The notes under the pieces: generated by a model
The model's input: only the letters and a program-made list of their open reading frames with translations
The model's database searches: none
Told to the model about the DNA's origin: nothing
Assembly: GCF_017315725.1 (NCBI RefSeq)
Contig: NZ_JAFLRG010000002.1
Span: forward strand, 496,001 to 560,000
Length of the DNA: 64,000 bases
Direction: 5' to 3'
Source: Trinickia acidisoli
Lineage (GTDB): Bacteria > Pseudomonadota > Gammaproteobacteria > Burkholderiales > Burkholderiaceae
Part shown: positions 42,860-52,065 of the stretch, piece after piece
Layout of the letters: every line of letters begins with the position of its first letter
Numbering within the stretch: position 1 is the first letter of the stretch
Translations under genes and position numbers: made by a program

Positions 42860-44257
42860 TTAGCACGCGACGGCACGCGCTTTACGATCGAGCGCGGCGC
42901 GTACGTCGGGCTCCGCGAGCACTTCGTCGAGCGTGCGGCGCAACCGCGCGAACAGCAGATCGAATTCGTCGGCCGTATACGAGAGCGCGGGCGCGAAGCC
43001 GAGGATGTTGTCGCCGAAGGCCCTGAAAATCAGCCGATTGCGATAAGCGGCGGCCGCAATGCGATCCGGCAGCTTCAGCGCGGCGTCGAAGCCCGCTTTG
43101 CTTTCTTTATCGGAGACGAGTTCGAGCGCGCCAAGCAGCCCGCGATGGCGCGAATCGCCCACGAGCGGATGATCGAGCAACGCGTCGAGTCCTTGCGCGA
43201 AACGCGGCGCCAGCGCTTGCGCGTTCGCGAGCAGGCCGCCTTCGCGATAAAGCCGCAAGACTTCGAGCCCGATCGCGGCGCTAACTGGGTGTGCCGAATA
43301 GGTGCACCCGTGGCCGATCGCGGCATCGGGGCTGGCGTCGGCGATGCCGCGATAGACCTCGTCGGACATCAGCACGGCGCCCATCGGCGCATAGCCGGCC
43401 GTCAACCCTTTGGCAACCGTCATCAAATCGGGTTCGACGCGCTCCGCTTCGCAAGCGAATAGCGGGCCCGTGCGCCCGAACCCCGTGATTACCTCGTCGG
43501 CGACGAATAAGATGCCGAGCTTTCGGCATGCGTCGCGCATCGCTTTGAGCCATCCGACTGGCGGCACGATGACACCGCCCGATCCTTGAATCGGTTCGCA
43601 GAAAAACGCCGCGACGTTGTCCGCGCCGAGTTCGGCTACTTTCGCTTCGAGCGCGGCAACCGATGCGGCGATGAGTGCGGCGTCGTCGGCATAGTTGCCA
43701 CGGTAGGCATAAGGCGACGCGATGTAGTGCTGCTGCGGCAGCGGCAGATCGAAGTGACGATGAAAGGTCGGCAGCGCGGTCAAACCCGCGCCGACCGACG
43801 ACGAGCCGTGATAGCCGCGCTCGAGCGCGATGAACTGCTTTTTTCTCGGACGGCCCGTCGCATTGAAGTAATGCGTAATGAAGCGCACCGCCGAATCGAC
43901 GGCATCGGAGCCGCCGAGTGTGAAATAGACGTGCTGGAGCGAGGCCGGCGAGACTTCGACGAGCCGCGCGGCGAGTTCGATCGCGGGCGCGGAGCCGAAG
44001 TGGAAATAGCCGGTTGCATACGGGAGTTTCTTCATCTGCTCCGTGGCGGCGTCGATGATGCTTTGTTGGCCGTATCCGACATTGACGCACCACAGTCCCG
44101 CGAACGCGTCGAGCAATTCGTTGCCCTCGGCGTCGCGCACGAACGAGCCGTGCGCCGATTCGAGGATCGTGACGCCGCGCGCTTCATGCGCGTGGTAATT
44201 GACGACAGGATGAATGAGGTGCTTGCGGTCGGCTTCGATGAGGGAGGAAATCGACAT
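42860..44257 (-). CDS. Class III (omega) aminotransferase
   Basis: A 465-residue PLP enzyme of subgroup II. 'SLIEADRKHLIHPVVNYHAH', the phosphate-loop region 'LGGSDAVDSAVRFITHYFNA', 'EPIQGSGGVIVPPVGWLKAM', VADEVITGFGRTG and the PLP lysine in VAKGLTAGYAPMGAVL follow the order of putrescine/beta-alanine:pyruvate aminotransferases (SpuC type). ATG 44257 gives MSISSLIEADRKH, the family start. Typical amino donors are polyamines, beta-alanine, taurine or diaminobutyrate. The gabD-type gene and the Lrp regulator on the same strand fit amine-to-succinate catabolism. Confidence 0.88.
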   Translation of the reverse strand: MSISSLIEADRKHLIHPVVNYHAHEARGVTILESAHGSFVRDAEGNELLDAFAGLWCVNVGYGQQSIIDAATEQMKKLPYATGYFHFGSAPAIELAARLVEVSPASLQHVYFTLGGSDAVDSAVRFITHYFNATGRPRKKQFIALERGYHGSSSVGAGLTALPTFHRHFDLPLPQQHYIASPYAYRGNYADDAALIAASVAALEAKVAELGADNVAAFFCEPIQGSGGVIVPPVGWLKAMRDACRKLGILFVADEVITGFGRTGPLFACEAERVEPDLMTVAKGLTAGYAPMGAVLMSDEVYRGIADASPDAAIGHGCTYSAHPVSAAIGLEVLRLYREGGLLANAQALAPRFAQGLDALLDHPLVGDSRHRGLLGALELVSDKESKAGFDAALKLPDRIAAAAYRNRLIFRAFGDNILGFAPALSYTADEFDLLFARLRRTLDEVLAEPDVRAALDRKARAVAC

Positions 44258-44373
44258 GGTGGCGGGCCCGTGCAGGTTTGAACGATGACGATTCATAGTA
44301 CCGGTGAGGGGCCTCGCTTCGCTCTCCGAAAAAAACGCTCGAAAAGCGTACGGCGCGCGTTTTGATGCTGATG

Positions 44374-44392
44374 GTCAGCATTTTCTGCTGAC
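44374..44392. promoter_or_regulatory. Inverted repeat upstream of the aminotransferase
   Basis: GTCAGCA (44374-44380) and TGCTGAC (44386-44392) flank TTTTC, 117 bases upstream of the class III aminotransferase start. It has the size expected for an Lrp-family operator. The interval 44258-44451 also holds the promoter and nothing else recognisable. Confidence 0.45.
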
Positions 44393-44451
44393 GGTGCGGT
44401 GTGGTTGGGGAAGCGGTCGGCGGGGGCATCGCTGCGGCGTTCGCCGTGGCG

Positions 44452-45378
44452 TCAATAGCCGCGGTGCCGGTCGATTTCCCCGATCATCGGTAGTCCTAAA
44501 CGATGCCGGCGCAGGTTCTCCAAAACGGATTCGACCGCCGTCTCGGGGTGGGTGGCGCTCGCGATGTGCGGCGTGATGCGCACGCGCGGATGCCACCACA
44601 ACGGATGATCGGCCGGCAGCGGCTCGGGCGTCGTCACGTCGAGTAGTGCGCAGCGCAAGTGCTCGTCGTCGAGCAATCGCAACAAGTCGTCTTGGACGAG
44701 ATGCGCGCCGCGTCCCGTCTGGACCAACGATGCGCCGCGCGGCAGCTTGCCGAGCAGGCGGGCATCGAGCATATGGCGCGTGGCCGGTGTGAGCGGCAGC
44801 AGACAAACGAGCACGTCGGTGCGCGCAAGAAACGCATCGAGCGCTTGCTCGCCGGCGTAACACGCCACGCCCTCGATGCGATGCTCCGATCGGCTCCAGC
44901 CCGCGCAGTCGTAGCCGAACAAGCGCAGCCGCTCGAGCACGGCCGTGCCTAGCATGCCGAGCCCGAGCACGCCGACTCGGCACGAAGCGGCTGGACGCAC
45001 GGGTAACTCGGTCCAACATGCCTGCCGCTGTTGACCGGCGTAGTCGAGGAAATCGCGATGTATCGTCAATACGGCATGCGTGACGTACTCCACCATCCGC
45101 TCGACGATGCCGGGCTCGATCATCCTGACCACGGGCACGTGTGCGGGAAAACCCGATAGGTCGAGTTGATCGACACCCGCACCCACGGAGAACAGCACCT
45201 CTAGGTTGGGCAACGTTCGCGCGGGATCTTCGGGAGGCTGCCAGGCTGCGAGATAGCGGACTTGCGCGGGGTCGCCAATGTCGGGCCAGATCTTGAAGGG
45301 CATATCGGGCAAGCGTTCGGCGAATAGCTTGGCCCATACCGCGCCGCGAGCCGGGTCGGCTTTATAGAGAAAGCTCAT
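44452..45378 (-). CDS. ghrA: Glyoxylate/hydroxypyruvate reductase A
   Basis: A 308-residue D-2-hydroxyacid dehydrogenase. The NAD(P) fold is in RVGVLGLGMLGTAVLERLRL; catalytic Arg, Glu and His are in SVGAGVDQLDL / LVQTGRGAHLV / DHPLWWHPRVRITPHIAS. It reduces glyoxylate to glycolate and hydroxypyruvate to glycerate. ATG 45378 begins MSFLYKADP; the frame extends upstream into the GNAT gene region but without a ribosome site. The GNAT gene ends 7 bases before it, so both are probably on one transcript. Confidence 0.88.
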   Translation of the reverse strand: MSFLYKADPARGAVWAKLFAERLPDMPFKIWPDIGDPAQVRYLAAWQPPEDPARTLPNLEVLFSVGAGVDQLDLSGFPAHVPVVRMIEPGIVERMVEYVTHAVLTIHRDFLDYAGQQRQACWTELPVRPAASCRVGVLGLGMLGTAVLERLRLFGYDCAGWSRSEHRIEGVACYAGEQALDAFLARTDVLVCLLPLTPATRHMLDARLLGKLPRGASLVQTGRGAHLVQDDLLRLLDDEHLRCALLDVTTPEPLPADHPLWWHPRVRITPHIASATHPETAVESVLENLRRHRLGLPMIGEIDRHRGY

Positions 45379-45385
45379 ACGAAGG

Positions 45386-46243
45386 TCAGCCGATCGCTTG
45401 ATTGATGATGCCGTATTGCGCGAACTCTTCGTCGGGCGCGGGCATCTGCTGCGCATTGCGCGTCATTTTGACGACGCTGTCCACGCGGATGAGGCCGAGC
45501 GTTTCGAGCCATTCGGCAAGGCCGCTTTCGCCGGGCGTATCGATACGGATGAACATGCCGGGGTTCGACGCGAGCCAGTGCCCGATCAATGCCTTTGCGC
45601 GCACCGGATCGTCATGCGGCGCGACCACGGGGCCGATCGCGCGGCCGCGTCCGAAACGGCGAAACAACGCGAAGCCGATCAGTTCGCCGTCGCGGTCGAG
45701 CCCGATGCCTTCGGCGCAATCGAGCAGCGGCGGCAGCACCGATGTGCGATCGAGTCCGCTCGCGCGGGAGGCCAGTTCGACGAGGCGCGGTGCATCGTTG
45801 ACGCCGAGCGGACGCAGCCGCTCGCGCGAGGGCAGCGGGAGCAGCGGTGGCTGCAGCGCCGCGCCTTGATGCTGATGGAGCGTACCGACGGGCATGAAGC
45901 CGAGCTTCTCGTAGAGCGGGCGTCCGGCCTGCGTCGCATGCAGGACGGTTGCTCTCGTGCCGAGTTCTTCGAGCGCCATCTCCGTCAGGCGCCGGCCGAT
46001 ACCGAATCCCTGATGCGCAGGAGAGACGATGACCATGCCGAGCGACGACGTTTGCGTGCCGTATTTCCAGCAAAGGACGGTACCGATGATGCGCGCATCG
46101 CGTTCGGCGACGAAGCCCGCGCCGATATTCGCGATGAATTGCCAATCTTCCGCGCGATGCGGCCATTTCAGTTCGACCGTCAGCGCGTGCGCGGCATCGA
46201 CGTCCGCCGGAGTGAATCGCCTGTAATGGATGGAGTCGGACAC
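45386..46243 (-). CDS. GNAT-family N-acetyltransferase with duplicated domain
   Basis: A 285-residue protein. The first half is a GNAT domain: 'RFTPADVDAAHALTVELKWP', the acetyl-CoA loop 'GMVIVSPAHQGFGIGRRLTE' (Q/RxxGxG/A), then GRPLYEKLGFMPVGTLHQHQ. The second half (about 150-285) looks like an additional, weaker acetyltransferase fold, as in the MSMEG/puromycin-like tandem GNATs. The start is GTG 46243 with an AGGGGG site at good distance. It is the first gene of a two-gene unit with ghrA. Substrate unknown. Confidence 0.82.
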   Translation of the reverse strand: MSDSIHYRRFTPADVDAAHALTVELKWPHRAEDWQFIANIGAGFVAERDARIIGTVLCWKYGTQTSSLGMVIVSPAHQGFGIGRRLTEMALEELGTRATVLHATQAGRPLYEKLGFMPVGTLHQHQGAALQPPLLPLPSRERLRPLGVNDAPRLVELASRASGLDRTSVLPPLLDCAEGIGLDRDGELIGFALFRRFGRGRAIGPVVAPHDDPVRAKALIGHWLASNPGMFIRIDTPGESGLAEWLETLGLIRVDSVVKMTRNAQQMPAPDEEFAQYGIINQAIG

Positions 46244-46587
46244 GCGTACCCCCTCATGGTCTTGATTGATACGAACTGTGTCATGCAGCGTGCGCACTGA
46301 CTAGGACGATCTTCTCATCGGAAGCGCTCGTGCACCGAGAACGAACCTGCATCGGCGATGCAATGCAATCTCGCTCGTTCCCGAGATAACGACGCGCGCG
46401 CTGTGCTGTCAGGCGAATTTTGTCGGCGAAATATGCTGTGATGCCGGCCGTACGATGTTCGTCATGGAGCAAACGTGTCGCGGATGTTTCGCGGCACCAA
46501 CGCTTGACCGATCGATTCGTGGCGGCGGCTGTGGCCTTTTTGGCCGGGCGTGTTGCGAATCGCCGAGACGATGGAGGGTGTTGTCCC
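46244..46587. other. Divergent promoter region
   Basis: These 344 bases separate the GNAT/ghrA unit (left) from the aldehyde dehydrogenase gene (right). They should hold two promoters. I see no hairpin, strong palindrome or credible small gene; a GGAGGG ribosome site at 46573-46578 belongs to the dehydrogenase. Confidence 0.5.
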
Positions 46588-48075
46588 ATGAACAGCTTCG
46601 ATCCCAGCGCGATTGCCGTGCGCAGCGCGCATTTCATCGGCGGCGAATATGTCGAGACGCAAGGGCCGACGCTCGAGGTCGCACGGCCGTCGGACGGCGA
46701 AGTCTATGCCTCGCTGCCGATCGGCGATGAGCGCCTCGTCGCGCACGCTGTCGAAAACGCCTGGTACGCATGGCGCAAAAGCGGCTGGGCGACGATGGCG
46801 CCGCGCGAACGAGCGCGCATCCTGCGCCGATTTGCCGACCTCGTCGCGGCCGACGCCGCAACGCTCGCGCCGCTCGAAGCGCTCGGCTCGACGCGCCCGG
46901 TACGTGATGTATTCGCCTGGGACGTTCCTTATACAGCGGAAGGCATCCGCTTCTACGCTGAATTCGCCGACAAGATCGGCGGCCAAGTGGCCGCGACCGA
47001 TCACGCGCATCTCGGCATGATGATCGCTGAACCCTATGGCGTCATCGGCGCTATTGCACCGTGGAATTTTCCGCTTGTCATGGCTTCGTGGAAAGCCGCG
47101 CCGGCGCTGGCCGCCGGTAATGCAGTCGTGCTGAAGCCATCTGAAATGACACCGTTCTCGGCGCTGCGATTGGCTGAACTTGCGATCGAAGCGGGCGTGC
47201 CGGCGGGCGTCTTCAACGTGATTCAAGGCGATGGCCGCACGACCGGCGATGCGCTCGTGCGGCATCCGCTCGTCGGTAAGGTCACGTTCACGGGCTCCAC
47301 CCGCACAGGCGCAGCCATCATGGCTGCTTGCGCACACTCAGGCACGAAACCCGTCACGCTCGAACTTGGGGGCAAGAGCCCGCAGATCGTGTTTGCCGAT
47401 GCTCCGCGGATCGACGACGTGGCGCAACGCATTGCAACGGCGGTGACGATCAATGCGGGGCAAGTCTGCGTAGCCGGCACGCGTCTGATCGTCGAGCGTG
47501 CCATTGCGGAGCCGCTTGCCGAGCGCATCGAAAAAATCCTCAGAGGATTGAGCGCAGGTGCGACATGGAGCCCGCGCGCGACGTTGCCTCCGATCATTTC
47601 GAACCCGCAAGCGCAACGTATCGATGCGATCGTTCGCTCGACGCTGGAGGCGGGTGCGCAGGCGCGATGCGGCGCCGCGCGTGCTGAAACGGATGCCGCG
47701 GGTGCCGGGGGGGCCTATTACGCGCCGACGATCCTCGAAAACGTGACCTCTGAATCCGCCGCGGTGAGCGAGGAGATCTTCGGCCCCGTGTTGACGCTGC
47801 AAGCGTTCGATTCGGAAGAGGAGGCGCTCGCGCTGGCCGGCCATGCGGACTATGGCCTCGCGGCCGGCGTGCATACCGCGGACCTCGGCCGCGCCCTGCG
47901 TTTCGTGAGGACGCTGGAGACCGGCACGGTATGGGTCAACCGCTATGGACGAACCTCCGACTTCATCATCCCGACGGGCGGCTACAAGCGCTCGGGTATC
48001 GGCAAAGACCTCGGCAAAGAGGCGTACGAGGCCAATTTGCGGTTCAAGAGCGTGCTGATCGACGTGAACGGTTGA
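46588..48075 (+). CDS. NAD(P)-dependent aldehyde dehydrogenase (PuuC/BetB-like)
   Basis: A 495-residue aldehyde dehydrogenase with base Glu in VTLELGGKSPQIVFA and nucleophile Cys in INAGQVCVAGTRLIVE; the cofactor loop is KVTFTGSTRTGAAIM. ATG 46588 follows a GGAGGG. Near its C terminus 'FIIPTGGYKRSGIGKDLGKE' replaces the more common 'PFGG.K.SG' loop. It is followed by a HAD hydrolase and a PuuB-like FAD oxidase. Together with an amine oxidase it would turn an aminoaldehyde into an acid, as PuuC does for gamma-glutamyl-aminobutyraldehyde. Confidence 0.87.
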   Translation: MNSFDPSAIAVRSAHFIGGEYVETQGPTLEVARPSDGEVYASLPIGDERLVAHAVENAWYAWRKSGWATMAPRERARILRRFADLVAADAATLAPLEALGSTRPVRDVFAWDVPYTAEGIRFYAEFADKIGGQVAATDHAHLGMMIAEPYGVIGAIAPWNFPLVMASWKAAPALAAGNAVVLKPSEMTPFSALRLAELAIEAGVPAGVFNVIQGDGRTTGDALVRHPLVGKVTFTGSTRTGAAIMAACAHSGTKPVTLELGGKSPQIVFADAPRIDDVAQRIATAVTINAGQVCVAGTRLIVERAIAEPLAERIEKILRGLSAGATWSPRATLPPIISNPQAQRIDAIVRSTLEAGAQARCGAARAETDAAGAGGAYYAPTILENVTSESAAVSEEIFGPVLTLQAFDSEEEALALAGHADYGLAAGVHTADLGRALRFVRTLETGTVWVNRYGRTSDFIIPTGGYKRSGIGKDLGKEAYEANLRFKSVLIDVNG

Positions 48076-48262
48076 TGCGCTTGGGCCGCCGCAGACTGTG
48101 CTGTCGGCCCAGTGCAAAACGCGCGATTTATGTCATCGGCGCGGCGCAAATCAGAGACATTTTTGTTTTTGCATTGATTAAATCTTTTTACGACGCGAGC
48201 TTTCGCGATGATGGCGCGACGGCTTGCGATGAGCTGAAGAACCTACTTGAGGATGCACTGAC

Positions 48263-48931
48263 ATGATCGAGTTCGAGCCGAAATACATTACTTTCGACTG
48301 CTACGGCACGCTGATCCGATTCCGCATGGCCGATATGACACGTGAGCTCTACGGCAAGGAACTCGATACCGAGAAGCTCGAAAGTCTCGTCAGATTTTTT
48401 GCCGGCTACCGTCGCGACGAAGTGCTGGGTGCGTGGAAACCCTACCGCGACGTCGTGGTCAACGCATTCCGCCGCGCCTGCAAGCGAGTCGGTGTTCCGT
48501 TCGACGAAAAGCGTGCCGAAAGCATTTATCTGGCCGTGCCGACGTGGGGCCCGCACCCGGACGTCCCCGAGGGCCTGTCGCGCTTGGCAAAAAAATACAA
48601 GCTCGTGATTCTGTCGAACGCTTCCGACGATCAGATCCAAAGCAACGTCGACAAACTCGGCGCGCCGTTTCATGCCGTCTTCACGGCGCAGCAGGCGCAA
48701 TCGTACAAGCCGCGCATGCAAGGCTTCGAATACATGTTCGACCAGCTCGACTGCAATCCCGAAGATGTCCTGCACGTGTCGTCGAGCCTGCGCTACGACC
48801 TCATGACGGCGCATGATCTAGGCATCAAGCACAAGGCGTTCATCAAGCGTGGGCACGAGCCGTCGACGCCGTATTACGAGTACTACGAAGCCGACGACAT
48901 CCCGCATTTGGCGTCGATGCTCGGCCTCTGA
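48263..48931 (+). CDS. HAD-superfamily hydrolase, type II haloacid dehalogenase-like
   Basis: A 222-residue HAD protein. The nucleophile Asp12 is in ITFDCYGTLIRF, motif II in LVILSNASDDQIQ, the Lys of motif III in QSYKPRMQGFEYM and the distal acidic part in DVLHVSSSLRYDL. The pattern FDCYGTL and length are those of the 2-haloacid dehalogenase class, but many members are phosphatases. It stands between an aldehyde dehydrogenase and a PuuB-like oxidase (51-base gap to the next gene), where a halogenated substrate is unlikely. An AT-rich stretch (about 48150-48195) upstream may hold a promoter for the following operon. Confidence 0.82.
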   Translation: MIEFEPKYITFDCYGTLIRFRMADMTRELYGKELDTEKLESLVRFFAGYRRDEVLGAWKPYRDVVVNAFRRACKRVGVPFDEKRAESIYLAVPTWGPHPDVPEGLSRLAKKYKLVILSNASDDQIQSNVDKLGAPFHAVFTAQQAQSYKPRMQGFEYMFDQLDCNPEDVLHVSSSLRYDLMTAHDLGIKHKAFIKRGHEPSTPYYEYYEADDIPHLASMLGL

Positions 48932-48982
48932 GGCCCAGGCCTGCCGGCTGAACGTATCCGATCTCGATCGAGGAAAGCCACG

Positions 48983-50260
48983 ATGAAGCTCGAGTCCTAC
49001 TGGCTCGATACCGCACCCGCCGCGCCGCTTGGCGATGACTCGGCCGTGCAGGGACGTGTGGACGTCGCCGTTGTCGGCGGCGGCTTCACGGGGCTGTCGG
49101 CTGCGCTCGCACTGGCGCGGCGCGGGGCCAGCGTGGCGCTGCTCGATGCGGGACGAATCGGCGGCGGCGCCTCGGGAAGGAACGGTGGGCAGGTCAATAC
49201 GGGCGTCGCTCAGGACTTCGGAGCGCTCGTCGCGCAACTAGGGCTCGAGCGCGCTCGCCGCTGTTACCTCGCTTATGCCGCCGCGGTCGATACAGTCGAG
49301 CGGCTCATTCGAGAAGAATCGATCGATTGCGATTACCTCGCGTCGGGCAAGCTTAAGCTGGCTTCGAAGCCGCACCATTACGCGCATTTGGCGAAGACGG
49401 CCGAGTTGATTCACCGCGAAGTCGATCAGAACATCGAGCTGATCGATGGGGTGCGCATCGGCGACGAAGTGCAGTCGGATCGATTCTACGGCGGTTTGCT
49501 GCAACGGCACGGCGGGCAGATGCATATGGGCAAGTTCGCGGCGGGACTGGCTCAGGCGGCTCGCCGCCATGGCGCCACGCTATACGAACACGCACCGGTC
49601 TCGTCGATCGTGAAGCAAAGCGCCGGCGATTACCGCGTCGTGTCCTCGCGCGGCGAATTGACGGCGACGAACGTGCTGATCGCCACGGGCCCGTCGAAAC
49701 ACGGCCCGTTCGCCTGGTACCGGAGACGAATCGCACCGATCGGGTCGTTCATCATTGTGACGGAGCCGCTGGGGGCGGATGTCGTTGCGCGGATTTTTCC
49801 GAAGCGGCGTGCGTATACGACCACTCGGCTCATGCACAACTACTTTCGCCTGACGGCCGACGCGCGCCTCGTATTCGGCGGGCGCGCGCGCTTCACGGCA
49901 TCGGAGCAGCCTTCCGACGAGAAAAGCGGACGCATCCTGCAGCGCAACCTCGTCGAGCTATTTCCGCAACTCGCGCAGGCGCGTATCGACTATTGTTGGG
50001 GCGGCTTGGTCGACATGACGGCCGACCGATTGCCGCGCGCCGGGCAGCACGACGGCCTTTATTTCTCGATGGGCTACAGCGGCCACGGCACGCAGATGTC
50101 GACCCACATGGGGCAGGTGATGGCGGACGTCATCGACGGCCGCGAGGACGCCAACCCTTGGCGCGAATTTCCGTGGCCCGCGATTCCGGGCCATACGGGC
50201 AAGCCCTGGTTCTTGCCGATCGTCGGAACCTACTATCGCATCAAGGACATCTTTTATTGA
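48983..50260 (+). CDS. FAD-dependent oxidoreductase (PuuB/DAO-like)
   Basis: A 425-residue flavoprotein of the DAO/glycine-oxidase fold. The dinucleotide-binding site is DVAVVGGGFTGLSAALALAR near the N terminus, and the C-terminal DGLYFSMGYSGHGTQMSTH loop is typical of gamma-glutamylputrescine oxidase (PuuB). It oxidises an amine to an imine that hydrolyses to an aldehyde, which the aldehyde dehydrogenase at 46588 could take. The peptide-type ABC transporter begins 134 bases on. ATG 48983 follows GAGGAAAG. Confidence 0.88.
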   Translation: MKLESYWLDTAPAAPLGDDSAVQGRVDVAVVGGGFTGLSAALALARRGASVALLDAGRIGGGASGRNGGQVNTGVAQDFGALVAQLGLERARRCYLAYAAAVDTVERLIREESIDCDYLASGKLKLASKPHHYAHLAKTAELIHREVDQNIELIDGVRIGDEVQSDRFYGGLLQRHGGQMHMGKFAAGLAQAARRHGATLYEHAPVSSIVKQSAGDYRVVSSRGELTATNVLIATGPSKHGPFAWYRRRIAPIGSFIIVTEPLGADVVARIFPKRRAYTTTRLMHNYFRLTADARLVFGGRARFTASEQPSDEKSGRILQRNLVELFPQLAQARIDYCWGGLVDMTADRLPRAGQHDGLYFSMGYSGHGTQMSTHMGQVMADVIDGREDANPWREFPWPAIPGHTGKPWFLPIVGTYYRIKDIFY

Positions 50261-50393
50261 TGCCGGCGAGCAAGTGCACCGCCGTTGCGATGCGGAAAGA
50301 CGCAGCAGCAGTGCCGGATGTTGATTCAACCGTCGAGCTGGTTTTCAGCCGATGATTTTTTGCCACCCTTGGCTTACTTCGCGGAGAAGTGCA

Positions 50394-52013
50394 ATGAAAA
50401 AGGACACCACACAGCACGGTGCGCTCGGGCACGAGACCACACTCGAGCAGTTGACCGCGAAGGGCGCTTCGCGACGCGATGCATTGCGAGCGCTCGTTGC
50501 CGCGGGCCTCGTGAGCGTGACGGGCGGTGGGCTGCTCGTCGCGAGCACGGCCGCGCATGCGCAGGCCAAGCCGAAGCAGGGCGGCAAGATTCGCGTGGCG
50601 ACGCAATCGTCGTCGACGGCCGATACGCTCGATCCCGCGAAAGGCGCGCTCGGAACGGATTATGTTCGCTGCAACATGATCTACAACGGCTTGACCGAGC
50701 TCGATTCGCATCTCGGCGCAACGATGGCCTTGGCGATGTCGTTCGATACGACAGACGCGAAAGTATGGGTCGTCAAGCTGCGCTCGGGCGTGCAGTTTCA
50801 TGACGGCAAGGCGCTTACGCCGACCGACGTCGTTTATTCGTTGCTGCGGCATAAAGATCCGGCCACCGCGTCGAAGGCGAAGACCTTGGCCGATCAGATC
50901 AGCGACGTGAAGGCGACGGGCCCGAACGAAGTGACGATCACGCTCGTGGGACCGAATGCGGACTTGCCCGTGATTCTGGCCGATGCGCATTTCCTCATCG
51001 TCAAAGACGGCACCAAGGATTTCACGACGACGGCGGTCGGCACGGGCCCATTCAAGCTCAAGGAATTCCAGCCGGGCGTGCATACGGTGGTCGTCAAGAA
51101 CGAACGCTATTGGAAGCCGGGCCTGCCGCACCTCGACGAGATCGAACTCATCGGCATCGGCGACGAATCGGCGCGCGTCAATGCGTTGCTGTCGGGTGAC
51201 GTGCAGTTGATCAACCAAGTGAGCCCGCAATCGGCGCCGCGCATCAAGAGTACGCCCGGCTATACCGTCCTCGAAACGAAGACGGGGCAGTACACGGACC
51301 TCATCATGCGCGACGAGGGCGGCATTACCGGCAACGAGAATTTCCGTCTCGGGCTCATGCATTTGCAGAATCGCGAGCAAATGCGCCAGGCGGTATTCCA
51401 AGGCTACGGCGCGATCGGCAATGATCAGCCGATCGATCCGACCAACAAGTATTACTTCGCGGGATTGCCGCAACGCAAGTTCGATCCCGACAAGGCGAAG
51501 TTCTATTTCAAGAAGGCGGGCCTCGGCAGCACGTCGCTGCAGGTCTTCGCCTCGCCGGCGGCCGACGGCTCGGTCGACATGGCGATGCTGCTGCAACAGG
51601 CCGCACCGCTGGCCGGCTTGAATCTGCAGGTGATGCGCGTACCGGCGGACGGCTACTGGTCGAATCATTGGATGAAGCACCCGCTCGGCTACGGTTCGAT
51701 CAATGCGCGGCCGACCGCCGACATGCTGTTCACGCAGTTCTTCAAATCCGATGCACCGTGGAACGAAGCGAACTGGAAAGACCCGCAGTTCGACCAGATG
51801 CTCGTTGCCGCGCGCGGCGAGCCCGACGATGCGAAGCGCAAGAAGATCTACGGCGACATGCAAGTGCTCGTGCACGAAAAAGGCGGTATCGGCATTCCCA
51901 TGTTCCTGAGTTCGCTGGACGGGCATACGTCGAAGCTTCAGGGCCTCGGGTCGATTCCGCTCGCGGGTCTCATGGGCTTTGCGTTCGCGGAACACGTTTG
52001 GCTCGAAGCGTGA
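50394..52013 (+). CDS. Peptide/opine-type ABC substrate-binding protein (family 5)
   Basis: A 539-residue binding protein of the DppA/OppA family. The N terminus (GASRRDALRALVAAGLVSVT) is a twin-arginine signal, unusual for this family, with mature start near QAKPKQGGKIRVATQ. 'VVKLRSGVQFHDGKALTPTD' and 'VYSLLRHKD' are diagnostic, as is 'TTAVGTGPFKLKEFQPGVHT'. ATG 50394 has a GGAGAAG site; the frame begins 42 bases earlier. It starts the transporter part of the long operon and should bring in the compound used by the oxidases downstream. Confidence 0.9.
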   Translation: MKKDTTQHGALGHETTLEQLTAKGASRRDALRALVAAGLVSVTGGGLLVASTAAHAQAKPKQGGKIRVATQSSSTADTLDPAKGALGTDYVRCNMIYNGLTELDSHLGATMALAMSFDTTDAKVWVVKLRSGVQFHDGKALTPTDVVYSLLRHKDPATASKAKTLADQISDVKATGPNEVTITLVGPNADLPVILADAHFLIVKDGTKDFTTTAVGTGPFKLKEFQPGVHTVVVKNERYWKPGLPHLDEIELIGIGDESARVNALLSGDVQLINQVSPQSAPRIKSTPGYTVLETKTGQYTDLIMRDEGGITGNENFRLGLMHLQNREQMRQAVFQGYGAIGNDQPIDPTNKYYFAGLPQRKFDPDKAKFYFKKAGLGSTSLQVFASPAADGSVDMAMLLQQAAPLAGLNLQVMRVPADGYWSNHWMKHPLGYGSINARPTADMLFTQFFKSDAPWNEANWKDPQFDQMLVAARGEPDDAKRKKIYGDMQVLVHEKGGIGIPMFLSSLDGHTSKLQGLGSIPLAGLMGFAFAEHVWLEA

Positions 52014-52065
52014 TCGAGGCAGGATCGCAGATGTAATCCGTGTGGCCTAGAGGAGGCAGGTGTCG

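Noticed and set aside
50241..51995. Open frame of nearly 600 codons antisense to the peptide-binding protein
   Set aside because: Shadow of a strongly coding gene; biased composition and no recognisable motif.
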